From Leptonema illini DSM 21528 (GTDB lineage Bacteria > Spirochaetota > Leptospiria > Leptospirales > Leptonemataceae), in contig NZ_JH597773.1 in NCBI RefSeq assembly GCF_000243335.1, positions 3,280,156 through 3,344,155 on the forward strand: a stretch of 64,000 nt of DNA, in the 5' to 3' direction. Each line of letters begins with the position of its first letter. The first letter of the stretch is position 1. The notes below the pieces were generated by a model, which was not told the DNA's origin, searched no databases, and saw only the letters and a program-made list of their open reading frames with translations. A program made the translations under genes and the position numbers. This document shows, piece after piece, positions 42,067 through 50,697 of the stretch.

Positions 42067-44110
42067 CTTTCATCCTTCCTTCGGGAAGGATGTGGATTGA
42101 AACTCAGGCTACCTCCGAGGAGTCGGTAAAGCGGAAACTTTCATCCTTCCTTCGGGAAGGATGTGGATTGAAACTCTATAACGACGCCACGTAGTCGGCG
42201 AGCTGCTCTTTCATCCTTCCTTCGGGAAGGATGTGGATTGAAACAAGCTCCGCTTTTGCCATCGCACTTGCAACTGCGCTTTCATCCTTCCTTCGGGAAG
42301 GATGTGGATTGAAACATATCAAGTAGACGCTATTTGCCCGATCTGTCAACCCTTTCATCCTTCCTTCGGGAAGGATGTGGATTGAAACTTCAGACGGCGT
42401 GCATCTCACTGCAACCGGTTTCCTTTCATCCTTCCTTCGGGAAGGATGTGGATTGAAACTTCTCGGACTCCGATGATCTTAAGCCCATATTCGCTTTCAT
42501 CCTTCCTTCGGGAAGGATGTGGATTGAAACTCTCCGGCGAGCGAGGATGCGTCTCGCTACAGGGCTTTCATCCTTCCTTCGGGAAGGATGTGGATTGAAA
42601 CCTAACGATCAGGAAGAGTATGCGGAAACCGTGCGCCTTTCATCCTTCCTTCGGGAAGGATGTGGATTGAAACATACTGTCTATTGTATGGCCTTGGTTT
42701 ACTACTACGGCTTTCATCCTTCCTTCGGGAAGGATGTGGATTGAAACCAAACTTCCTGTTCGCTAAGACCGGCGAATTCAGGCTTTCATCCTTCCTTCGG
42801 GAAGGATGTGGATTGAAACATAAACCTCGATGTAAGTCCCGATACCACCGACCTTTCATCCTTCCTTCGGGAAGGATGTGGATTGAAACATCCCTTCTCG
42901 AACCATTACGACCTACGTATTGTCTTTCATCCTTCCTTCGGGAAGGATGTGGATTGAAACCGGACGAATCTGTATACACGGAAGAAACTGTCCTCGACCT
43001 GACTTTCATCCTTCCTTCGGGAAGGATGTGGATTGAAACCACCTCGTTAAGATCTGACAGACTCGATCGGCGTCCTTTCATCCTTCCTTCGGGAAGGATG
43101 TGGATTGAAACATTTTTGTGCTCATCTTTTCCCCCGTGAATCAGAGCCTTTCATCCTTCCTTCGGGAAGGATGTGGATTGAAACTTGCCTATAACCTTAG
43201 CGCGAATCTGCATCCAGTACTTTCATCCTTCCTTCGGGAAGGATGTGGATTGAAACGGGGCTAACTCTGTTCTCACGTCGATTGACTATCTTTCATCCTT
43301 CCTTCGGGAAGGATGTGGATTGAAACCAGATAAAAAATACGTATAACCCGGCGCAGCAACTTTCATCCTTCCTTCGGGAAGGATGTGGATTGAAACAGTG
43401 TGTCCCTCGGCTTGATCCGTTCGCTGTACAGACTTTCATCCTTCCTTCGGGAAGGATGTGGATTGAAACTGGTGTGCGTTATACAGAGTTTTTGAGAGCT
43501 GTATCTTTCATCCTTCCTTCGGGAAGGATGTGGATTGAAACGACGATTAAACTCGTTTAGCGCCATCGACGGTGCTTTCATCCTTCCTTCGGGAAGGATG
43601 TGGATTGAAACGCTGCTGCTATGGGCCTTGGTCAGGCCTTTAACTCTTTCATCCTTCCTTCGGGAAGGATGTGGATTGAAACTACTCCAGGAGCTGGTAC
43701 GAAACCGGGATTTTGCTTTCATCCTTCCTTCGGGAAGGATGTGGATTGAAACGCCAAGATAAGGGTGCTTGCAGTTCATTTTGTTTCCTTTCATCCTTCC
43801 TTCGGGAAGGATGTGGATTGAAACATAGAATTCGGCCACATGTTGCTTAAATGTATTTTCTTTCATCCTTCCTTCGGGAAGGATGTGGATTGAAACAAGG
43901 ACGCAAGAGCAATCGGCGTCGCGTACGCAGCTTTCATCCTTCCTTCGGGAAGGATGTGGATTGAAACAGCGCCCCGTCCATATCGAGATGAGCCTGTCTC
44001 CCCTTTCATCCTTCCTTCGGGAAGGATGTGGATTGAAACACCGTCATAGGGGTGGGCGAATTGGCTGAGGTCGCTTTCATCCTTCCTTCGGGAAGGATGT
44101 GGATTGAAAC
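42067..44110 (+). CRISPR. Type I-C CRISPR array, 29 repeats and 28 spacers
   Basis: Counted by hand: 29 repeats of 37 bases beginning CTTTCATCC and ending GGATTGAAAC. They appear identical throughout, with no degenerate last repeat. The first C could be attributed to the spacers, but it is present every time. Inside each repeat ATCCTTCC and GGAAGGAT pair around TTCG, giving an 8-base stem with a C(UUCG)G tetraloop. Spacers are 33-37 bases except one of 42 (42961-43002). Transcription is left to right, by the repeat end and the adjoining cas2. The many small open frames across the array on both strands are artefacts of the repeat. Confidence 0.98.
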
Positions 44111-44387
44111 GGATTACAGGGACGTTACGATGAATACCGTTCGACGGTTTCCTTTTCGCGGCTTTCGCGCTTTTCGCGGTCAAATTCTTACTCCAACAGA
44201 ACCGTGAAAGACGCGAGCCGCCCGCGCACTCCTGCCCGATTAACTGATATTATAGAAACTTCTCATCATCCTTCACCCATTCACGACGGCTTTGCTCGGC
44301 GCCCTCGGTGTCCTCTGCGGTTTACAACTCCGCACAGGTCTTCCCTCTCCGGATTGACAGCACAGTCCGGCTCGCCAAACTCACACC

Positions 44388-45677
44388 GTGTCGCATTCAA
44401 CACACATCCTGCTTGTGGAGCCCGACGACACGTTACGCTTCACGATGGAAAAGCAGATCGGCTATTTCGGATTTTCCGTTCAGTCGATCACAAGCGTGGA
44501 TGAGCTGCGATCGGTCGAAGAGGCGCCGGCCGTGCTTGTGATCAGCCTCGGCGAAGAAGAAGGCAATGCGGCGATGGCCGTTTCAGAATTCAAGTTCAGG
44601 CTTGGCCACCTTCCCATCCTATTTCTCTCTGATAAGTCGGACTTCGAAACCAGGCTGCAAATCGTGCGGCTTGGCGGAACGGCCTTTTTACAGAAGCCCG
44701 CCGCCATCCATCAGATCGTCGAAGAACTCGATCGCTTAAGCGCCCCCGCTCCCGACTATGAAGGCAGAATCCTGTTCGTCGAGAACGGCAATCCGTTTAC
44801 CGACGCCTATGCAAAGGCGCTGCGCGAGGCGGGCCTGGACGTCTATTCGCTCTTTGATCCGGCCGATATTGACGTCATCATCGACGACTTCGTTCCCGAT
44901 CTGATTCTTTTAAACCTCTACTACCCGGAATGCCTCGGCATGGAGATGGCCGCCATCCTCAGACAGAAGCCGTCGAACGCCTCGGTGCCCATCGTCTTTC
45001 TTTCGCGCGAGCAGAACCTTTCGCGACATCTGGCCGCCATTCAAAGAGGAGGCGACGACTTCTTTATCCATCCCGTCGATACCGATCATCTTGTGACGTC
45101 TCTGATGGCGCGCATCCGCCGCACGCGAGTGCTGCGAGAACTGACGATTCGCGACGCTATGACGGGCCTTCTCAATCATTCGACGTTCAACGAGCGACTC
45201 GAACAGGCGATCCGGCAGCACGGTCGGAACTCCGCCCCGTTTGCCTTTGCCATGGTCGATATCGACAACTTCAAACGCATCAACGACGGCTACGGACATG
45301 CGGCCGGCGACCAGGCCATACGTAACCTGGCGCGCACGCTGAAGCAGAGCCTGCGTCCCGTCGATACGCTCGGACGCTTCGGCGGAGAGGAGTTCGCCAT
45401 CCTCATGCCTGTTGAAGAGCCGGGTGAGGCCTTCCGCATAATGGACGGCATCAGACAGAAGTTTTCGCGCATCCAGCACAGCCACGGCGGACATACGTTT
45501 CAATGCACGTTCAGCTGCGGCATCGCTATGTACCCGGATTTTTCGGGCATGGCGGAGCTTGGCGAGACGGCCGATGAAGGCCTTTATATAGCGAAAGATA
45601 AAGGACGCAATAGCGTCATCCTGATACAAAAGCAAAACGGAAATCTTCTCGTCAGCACGGGAAGCGTCGGAAACTGA
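44388..45677 (+). CDS. Diguanylate cyclase with two degenerate receiver domains
   Basis: A 429-residue cytoplasmic protein: REC (about 5-120), REC (about 125-245) and GGDEF (about 255-420). The GGDEF domain carries FGGEEF, DIDNFKRINDGYGHAAGD and DAMTGLLNH, so it should make cyclic di-GMP. The first receiver has VISLGEEE where the phosphorylated Asp is expected, although its Lys (LQKP) is kept. The second has LLNLYYPE, with Asn for Asp, and IHPVD with His for Lys. Neither can be phosphorylated in the usual way, so the input may be protein binding. The layout recalls PleD. The start is GTG at 44388. Confidence 0.92.
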   Translation: MSHSTHILLVEPDDTLRFTMEKQIGYFGFSVQSITSVDELRSVEEAPAVLVISLGEEEGNAAMAVSEFKFRLGHLPILFLSDKSDFETRLQIVRLGGTAFLQKPAAIHQIVEELDRLSAPAPDYEGRILFVENGNPFTDAYAKALREAGLDVYSLFDPADIDVIIDDFVPDLILLNLYYPECLGMEMAAILRQKPSNASVPIVFLSREQNLSRHLAAIQRGGDDFFIHPVDTDHLVTSLMARIRRTRVLRELTIRDAMTGLLNHSTFNERLEQAIRQHGRNSAPFAFAMVDIDNFKRINDGYGHAAGDQAIRNLARTLKQSLRPVDTLGRFGGEEFAILMPVEEPGEAFRIMDGIRQKFSRIQHSHGGHTFQCTFSCGIAMYPDFSGMAELGETADEGLYIAKDKGRNSVILIQKQNGNLLVSTGSVGN

Positions 45678-45681
45678 TCCC

Positions 45682-46299
45682 ATGATCGTCGATCTTTCTT
45701 CTCTCTCGCCCAATCAGGTCTATCATACGTTCACGCAAACGCTCATTCCGCGTCCGGTCGCCTGGGTGCTTTCGGATAACGGCGACGGCTCACACAACCT
45801 CGCTCCGTTCTCGTACTTTACGGGCGTCTCAAGCGCTCCGCCGATTCTCATGATCTCGGTCGGCAAGAAGCCCGACGGCAGTATTAAAGACACGTGGCGC
45901 AACGTCGATGAGCGCGGTCATTTCGTCGTTCATATCGCGCATCGCGAGCTTGCGAAGCCCGTTTCGGATTCGGCTGCCAGCCTGCCCCATGGCGAGTCGG
46001 AGCTCAAACAACTGCAGCTTGAGACCGTTCCTTTTGAAGAAGGCATCAGTCCTTTACCCCGGCTAAAAGACTGTCGTATCGCCTTCGTTTGCGAAAAAGA
46101 ACGCATCATCGAAATCGGTAACGTTCCTCAGGGCCTCATCTTCGGGCTGGTGCGTTATATCTACATCGACGATTCCGTCGCCTCGCTTGAAGACGGTCGC
46201 CTCACCGTCGATGCGACGAAGGTCGATCCGCTTTCGCGACTGGGCGGAATTCAATTCGGCCTTTTCGGAGACGTCATCTCCGTACCACGGCCGAAGTGA
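45682..46299 (+). CDS. Flavin reductase-like (split-barrel flavoprotein) protein
   Basis: A 205-residue protein of the flavin-reductase-like FMN-binding split-barrel family. Motifs are TLIPRPVAWVLSDNG near residue 21, NLAPFSYFTGVSSAPPILM near 39, and ISVGKKPDGSIKDTWRN with FVVHI. These line the FMN site in relatives annotated as flavoprotein oxygenases or reductases. The partner or substrate cannot be read from the sequence. It begins 4 bases after the diguanylate cyclase stop and overlaps the next gene by 4 bases, so it is in one operon with both. Confidence 0.85.
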   Translation: MIVDLSSLSPNQVYHTFTQTLIPRPVAWVLSDNGDGSHNLAPFSYFTGVSSAPPILMISVGKKPDGSIKDTWRNVDERGHFVVHIAHRELAKPVSDSAASLPHGESELKQLQLETVPFEEGISPLPRLKDCRIAFVCEKERIIEIGNVPQGLIFGLVRYIYIDDSVASLEDGRLTVDATKVDPLSRLGGIQFGLFGDVISVPRPK

Positions 46300-47207
46300 A
46301 GCGATTCCTGAAAGCGCTGCTGCGACAGATCGATGAAAGCGATCTGCTTGCTCTGGCCGCCGAGATGGCCTTCGGGCTCCTGCTTGCTCTCTTTCCCGGC
46401 ATGCTCATCTCGGTCAGTCTGCTCGGCCTCGTACAGAACGCGTATAACGTGCAGTATATCACGGGATTGCTCTCGGCCTTTCTGCCGGCCGACATATACG
46501 CCTCTCTCGGCCCTGCATTGAAAAGCCTAGCCTCCTCCGGGCGAGAACGTTCCATTCTGACGATCACGATGGTGACAGGCTTTCTGTCTATTGCATCGGT
46601 CTTTTTAACGGTGATCAAGGCGCAGGAGAAGATTCATGCGGCGCCGCCCACTTCGTTCGTGAAGCGAGCCGGACGCTCTCTCATCATCACCGTCGTCATC
46701 ATGTCGGCGCTTCTCGTCGTCGTAAACGCCATCTTCTACTATATAATGGCGCAGTACCATATCGTTAGCCGCTTTCAGCTATGGGCGCTTTCGCCTTATA
46801 TTCTCAAGGCCCGCTTTGTGCTGGCCTTTGGAATTATGTTCTTCGCTACGATTCTGATCTATCGTTATTCAGCGCCTCTCAGTCGGTCTCGCTTCTATCG
46901 CGGATTTCGTCTGCACTGGAAAGGAGCGGCCTTTCTTGCGCTGAGCTGGATTCTTCTCTCGGTGAGCTTCGGCCTGATCGTGCGCTATCAGACGCCGTCG
47001 GGCAGCCTGCGCGACGCCTACAGCTACGTCGGGCGTATGTCGGCGATGATGCTCTATCTATATGTAAGTTCCTTCCTCTTCCTGGTAGGAGCCGCCATAA
47101 ATCAGATCGACGCCTCCCCCATCAGCGACGAAGGGCCTCAGCCGGAAGCCAGCCCAGATCCGGAGCATGAAGAGACTGAATATACAGACGATCCTCCGTC
47201 TCGGTAA
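46296..47207 (+). CDS. YihY/BrkB-family membrane protein
   Basis: A 303-residue integral membrane protein with about six helices, of the YihY/BrkB (UPF0761) family. Typical features are the N-terminal LALAAEMAFGLLLALFPGML and the C-terminal YSYVGRMSAMMLYLYVSSFLFLVGAAINQ. The last 35 residues are hydrophilic, rich in Pro and Glu. The family was once called ribonuclease BN, but this is not supported; a transport role has been proposed. The start is GTG, overlapping the previous stop. Its last 86 bases overlap, on the other strand, the end of the beta-propeller gene. Confidence 0.88.
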   Translation: MKRFLKALLRQIDESDLLALAAEMAFGLLLALFPGMLISVSLLGLVQNAYNVQYITGLLSAFLPADIYASLGPALKSLASSGRERSILTITMVTGFLSIASVFLTVIKAQEKIHAAPPTSFVKRAGRSLIITVVIMSALLVVVNAIFYYIMAQYHIVSRFQLWALSPYILKARFVLAFGIMFFATILIYRYSAPLSRSRFYRGFRLHWKGAAFLALSWILLSVSFGLIVRYQTPSGSLRDAYSYVGRMSAMMLYLYVSSFLFLVGAAINQIDASPISDEGPQPEASPDPEHEETEYTDDPPSR

Positions 47208-48258
47208 CGGCCGTCGTTTCGGGGTAGGCGCCCGTCGGATCCTGCAGGCTTGCGACGATCGTGCCGTCTTCAAGAAAGGCGACCACATGGCCGTAAGGAA
47301 CGGGCACCGGCCACATCGACCGCGGCAGACGCAGGGTTAGACGACGCAGGAACGGCTTCTCGGCCATGCCATCGACCGTCGGATTGCGCGGCTTCACAAG
47401 TCCGACCCAGATGCGGCCCTTTTTACCGCGCATCAGGTTATCGGGGTATCCGGGCAGGTTATCCAGTAAAATACCTGCCTGCGACGATTCGGCGGCCACA
47501 GTCGAGAGATTCAAATCGCGCACCGACGCATCGATCCACCAGATGCGATAACGTCCCGTTTCGGCGACGAAAAGATTACGGCCATCGGAACTGAGCGCTA
47601 TCCCGTTTGCAAACGACATTCCCTTCGCCACGATCTCTGTCGTTTTCGAAGCCGGATCATAGACAAGCACGCGACCCGTTGCCGACTGTTCGAGAATATC
47701 AAGCACGCTGGCCTCGAATGTGCCGCCCCATTGCTTTGCTCCGAATCGAGTCGAGGCATCGGTGAAATACATGCGACCGTCGGCTGCGACGATCACAGAG
47801 TTCGTAAATTGGATGGGCGAGGATCCGACATGATCGGTTAATACCGTAACGACGCCGGCCCGGTCGATGGAAAGCAGGCCTCGCTCAGAATCGGCAGCGA
47901 TGAGATTTCCCGCCCGGTCAAAATCAAAACCGAGGACGCGACCGCCCGTTTCGGCAAAGCTCTGGACCTGCGTTCCGTCGGGCTGCATGCGCAGGATTCG
48001 TCCCGATGCGACCGTCGTATAAAGCAGGCCGTCGGGACCAAGGACGATATGTTCGGGGCCCTCTTCTTTGATGCCGTCATGATCTAAAGAGATTCGGTTA
48101 AGGCCTTTCAGTCGTTCGTTCGGCGCGAAGGCTCCTGTATAGCCTGCATCGGACGGCGGATGCCAGACGACGGGATCGACGGGCACAGGCCAGGTTAACA
48201 GATAGAGCAGGGCTGCAAGCAGCATCCCGGCAAGAGACAGAGGTATTGTTTTTCGCAT
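47122..48258 (-). CDS. Strictosidine synthase/SMP-30-like beta-propeller protein
   Basis: A 378-residue secreted or membrane-anchored six-bladed propeller. An N-terminal hydrophobic helix (LAGMLLAALLYLLTW) is followed by blades with GPEHIVLGPDGLLYTT, DFDRAGNLIAAD, FTNSVIVAADGRMYFTDAS and FANGIALSSDGRNLFVAET. These match the strictosidine synthase-like/APMAP group within the SMP-30/gluconolactonase superfamily, whose members are often lactonases or esterases. The substrate is unknown. It lies 40 bases after the alpha/beta hydrolase and probably belongs to the marR operon. Confidence 0.85.
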   Translation of the reverse strand: MRKTIPLSLAGMLLAALLYLLTWPVPVDPVVWHPPSDAGYTGAFAPNERLKGLNRISLDHDGIKEEGPEHIVLGPDGLLYTTVASGRILRMQPDGTQVQSFAETGGRVLGFDFDRAGNLIAADSERGLLSIDRAGVVTVLTDHVGSSPIQFTNSVIVAADGRMYFTDASTRFGAKQWGGTFEASVLDILEQSATGRVLVYDPASKTTEIVAKGMSFANGIALSSDGRNLFVAETGRYRIWWIDASVRDLNLSTVAAESSQAGILLDNLPGYPDNLMRGKKGRIWVGLVKPRNPTVDGMAEKPFLRRLTLRLPRSMWPVPVPYGHVVAFLEDGTIVASLQDPTGAYPETTAVTETEDRLYIQSLHAPDLGWLPAEALRR

Positions 48259-48298
48259 GGGTTATCAGCGGATTAGCGCCAGGCGAAGATGGCAAGCA

Positions 48299-49306
48299 TT
48301 ATCGGCGAAAAAATCCCCTGACCAATGCGATGGCGGCATCGGGTCGCACGGTGAACATCGTGTGCCCGTTCTGCGCGACCTTAACATGCTCGGTCTGAGC
48401 GGGCAGATAGGAGCGATGATACTGTTCCTGATAATCGTAGCCGATAAACGAGCATTCGCTGCTCAGAAGCAGAAGCGGCCGATTGTACCGATTCAGGCCG
48501 TCGGTCAGATCGACGTTAAAGACCGACGGATCATCCATCATGGGCATCGTCGTCGCTTTCATCACCGCATAGCCCGAGCGCCTTGAGAAGTCGGCCGGCA
48601 TGCGATCGCCAGGGCAAAGATACGGAGGCCCCTCAGACCTGCCCGACATAGCCGTCAGCACATAGTCGGTGCGTTCATGGCCATCGACGGAGGCCACGAA
48701 TATCATCTTCACAAATGCGGGTACGATCCCCAGCATCGCCGAAATCGACTGGCTCTCTTTCAGCTTCTTAACAAAGACCGGTGCAACCTCGGGCCTGAGA
48801 ATGCCCGGCTCTGCGATAACGGCATGACTCACTTTCTCGGGATGACGGCCAAGATAGGCCGAAACGAGCATGCCGCCCCAGGAGTGGCCGATGAGACGTA
48901 CCGGTCTGCCCTGTCCGAAATGATCGACAAGCCCGTCGAGATCGGCGATCTGTCTGTCCACAAAGTCGCGAAACGATGCCGGCACGCTCTCGCGGGCGGA
49001 TAACCCCGTTCCTCTCTGATCATAGAGTACGACGCGATATTCATCTGAAAGAGCAGAGAGCGACTGCAAGTACTTAGAATCCCCTCCCGGGCCGCCATGC
49101 ACGACAATCACGACATCGGGACGATCGCCGTACTGCTCGGTATAGAGCGGGTAACCGTCAACGATGGTGCGCGGCAGATCGGCATCAAACGCCGTCGTTT
49201 GCGGTATATGGATGCAGCCTTGAAAAAACATTGAAACCCCCAGCATTGATAGCCAGCCGAACTTTCGGCCGCCGATGATTGGCTTCGCCACATAGTCCGT
49301 GTTCAT
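48299..49306 (-). CDS. Alpha/beta hydrolase (proline iminopeptidase-like) lipoprotein
   Basis: A 335-residue hydrolase. A signal segment ends in a lipobox-like FFQGC near residue 31, so the enzyme is probably anchored outside the cytoplasm. The oxyanion motif is VVHGGPGGDS, and DQRGTGLS follows. The nucleophile Ser is in LIGHSWGGML (near 145). The catalytic His is in AQNGHTMF near 315. HGGPGG plus DQRGTG places it with the prolyl iminopeptidase and epoxide hydrolase group. It lies 2 bases after marR, which suggests control by that regulator and possibly a detoxifying role. Confidence 0.87.
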   Translation of the reverse strand: MNTDYVAKPIIGGRKFGWLSMLGVSMFFQGCIHIPQTTAFDADLPRTIVDGYPLYTEQYGDRPDVVIVVHGGPGGDSKYLQSLSALSDEYRVVLYDQRGTGLSARESVPASFRDFVDRQIADLDGLVDHFGQGRPVRLIGHSWGGMLVSAYLGRHPEKVSHAVIAEPGILRPEVAPVFVKKLKESQSISAMLGIVPAFVKMIFVASVDGHERTDYVLTAMSGRSEGPPYLCPGDRMPADFSRRSGYAVMKATTMPMMDDPSVFNVDLTDGLNRYNRPLLLLSSECSFIGYDYQEQYHRSYLPAQTEHVKVAQNGHTMFTVRPDAAIALVRGFFRR

Positions 49307-49308
49307 GT

Positions 49309-49770
49309 TCAGTTCTCGTCTGGCTCAAAGGCCCTGCATATCTTCTCAGTTATTTCTGAATACCGACGCAACTCTTCTTTAGTCAGGATATGGCCTATAT
49401 CACCGGCCAGAGCCTTGAAGGCCCCCTCCTGTACCGAGAGCAGACGATGCCCCTTTTCTGTAAGGGTGATGTGCTGGATGCGGGCATCATCGGCATCGAT
49501 CTTCTTTCGAATCAATCCCTGATCTTCAAGCCTGCGCACGATCACCGTCGCCGTAGGAGGGGTGACGCTGAAATACTCTGCCAGACGACCGACCGTCGGC
49601 CGATCCATGCGCGAGATCGCCTGTACATACTGAAACTGCTGCACCGAAACCGACGAGAGCAGCTTCGATCCAGGCTGATCCTTCTTATGCTCCTGCAAAC
49701 GACGCCCGTAGCTTTCTGAAACGCGACGCACAAGCTGCCAGAGCGGCATACTCTTCCCTGAAGTGGCCAT
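49309..49770 (-). CDS. MarR-family transcriptional regulator
   Basis: A 153-residue winged-helix repressor. The helix-turn-helix lies at about residues 58-85 (PTVGRLAEYFSVTPPTATVIV), and the wing contains RKKIDADDARIQHITLTEKG with the conserved Asp-x-Arg. The flanking N- and C-terminal helices form the dimer interface. It is the first gene of an operon with a hydrolase and probably a beta-propeller protein. An inverted repeat 36-55 bases upstream could be its operator. The ligand is unknown. Confidence 0.93.
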   Translation of the reverse strand: MATSGKSMPLWQLVRRVSESYGRRLQEHKKDQPGSKLLSSVSVQQFQYVQAISRMDRPTVGRLAEYFSVTPPTATVIVRRLEDQGLIRKKIDADDARIQHITLTEKGHRLLSVQEGAFKALAGDIGHILTKEELRRYSEITEKICRAFEPDEN

Positions 49771-49805
49771 ATTCTCTATTGCATCCCCGCGGGGATATAA
49801 ACTCC

Positions 49806-49825
49806 ATTAGATTGAACTAACTAAT
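49806..49825. promoter_or_regulatory. Inverted repeat upstream of marR, candidate operator
   Basis: ATTAG and CTAAT bound a 20-base AT-rich site, ATTAGATTGAACTAACTAAT, with an inner TTAG/CTAA pair. Its size and its place just upstream of a marR gene suit autoregulation. Confidence 0.4.
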
Positions 49826-49950
49826 TTTGCAAGCTTTTCTCTGATCCGGCGGCGGACCGCCAGGCGACCGGGCGTTCTGGCTGCCATTTCGGAACGGATG
49901 ACCGTTCTGCCGATCACGTGCCCCGGAAGCAAAATTTTGCGATACTAATC

Positions 49951-50475
49951 TCAATGCTCGAACTTCACCCGGACTCGACCTTCATCGATTTTCTGTACTT
50001 CGATGGACTCCCCGTACTTGCGCCCCAGGGCATGGATGCCTCCGATCAGATAATCGATCATATTGCGCTGCGATGAATAATGGAGTACAAGCGTTCGCTC
50101 ATCCTCCCATTCGTAGTGAAGTCTCGGAGGCGTGGCGCCTTCGATATTCTTTGTTACAGTCAGATGGATACGGTCCAGATCAAGTAAGAGCTCTCGCGCA
50201 GATTTGTGTCCGATATAATAGGCGCCATAGACTCTCGGAGTAAACACGTTCACCCAGGTTTCGCCGAACTTCAGGCCCATCTGTTCAGAGGACAGCCCGG
50301 TCTCTATTTCAGCGGCCTTTCGTAACTGCTGCCACAGGCCCTCGTCAACATCGCTGATCGGTAGCAGGATGCGATCGGCGCTCATGCCGCACCGAGCAGC
50401 AATCCTCTGCCAGACGTCATCGCCAAACTCGGCGCGAATCATCTCTCGCATGGCCACGGCAACGGCTGCTTTCAT
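49951..50475 (-). CDS. Stand-alone H-NOX heme gas-sensor protein
   Basis: A 174-residue heme NO/O2-binding protein. It aligns over its length, from memory, with Thermoanaerobacter H-NOX. The proximal His is in LDRIHLTVTK (residue 104), followed by GATPPRL, and the heme-propionate motif Tyr-x-Ser-x-Arg is YSSQR (residues 133-137). The Tyr that stabilises bound O2 in the Thermoanaerobacter protein (Tyr140) has a counterpart at residue 142, while its Trp9 and Asn74 are Met and Trp here. ATG at 50475 was chosen for the GGAGG site and family N-terminus. No kinase or cyclase gene adjoins it, so its signalling partner is unknown. Confidence 0.9.
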   Translation of the reverse strand: MKAAVAVAMREMIRAEFGDDVWQRIAARCGMSADRILLPISDVDEGLWQQLRKAAEIETGLSSEQMGLKFGETWVNVFTPRVYGAYYIGHKSARELLLDLDRIHLTVTKNIEGATPPRLHYEWEDERTLVLHYSSQRNMIDYLIGGIHALGRKYGESIEVQKIDEGRVRVKFEH

Positions 50476-50648
50476 GATCATCCCTCCACGGCCAGACACA
50501 GGCCGATTTATTATTTAGTAGTACTTAATCTGAATCTCAATATAAGTGCGGGGGATATTCTGGCTACTTACTTTTTCAGAGAAGCGGGGATACAGGCAGT
50601 CAGTTCATTTTTCACCGAAGAGGAAGGCACCCCCTCCGCCCTCACTAT

Positions 50649-50662
50649 CAGTAATTTTATTA
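50649..50662 (+). promoter_or_regulatory. Candidate zinc-responsive operator before the CobW-type gene
   Basis: CAGTAATTTTATTA lies 35 bases before the start of the CobW-type gene. Thirteen of its 14 bases recur 28 bases before the second zinc operon (56357-56370). Extended by three bases it reads GTAATTTTATTATTTAC, with GTAA/TTAC ends. Confidence 0.45.
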
Positions 50663-50697
50663 TTTACGATTAATACGGTTTATGCTTTCCTGGCCTC

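Noticed and set aside
42067-44183. Several open frames of 60-167 residues on both strands across the CRISPR array
   Set aside because: Their translations repeat the same peptide every 70 bases or so because they read through the repeats; they are not genes.
45222-45236. Partial match to the palindromic element inside the diguanylate cyclase gene
   Set aside because: About 13 bases match, but the palindrome is incomplete on one side; not enough to call an insertion.
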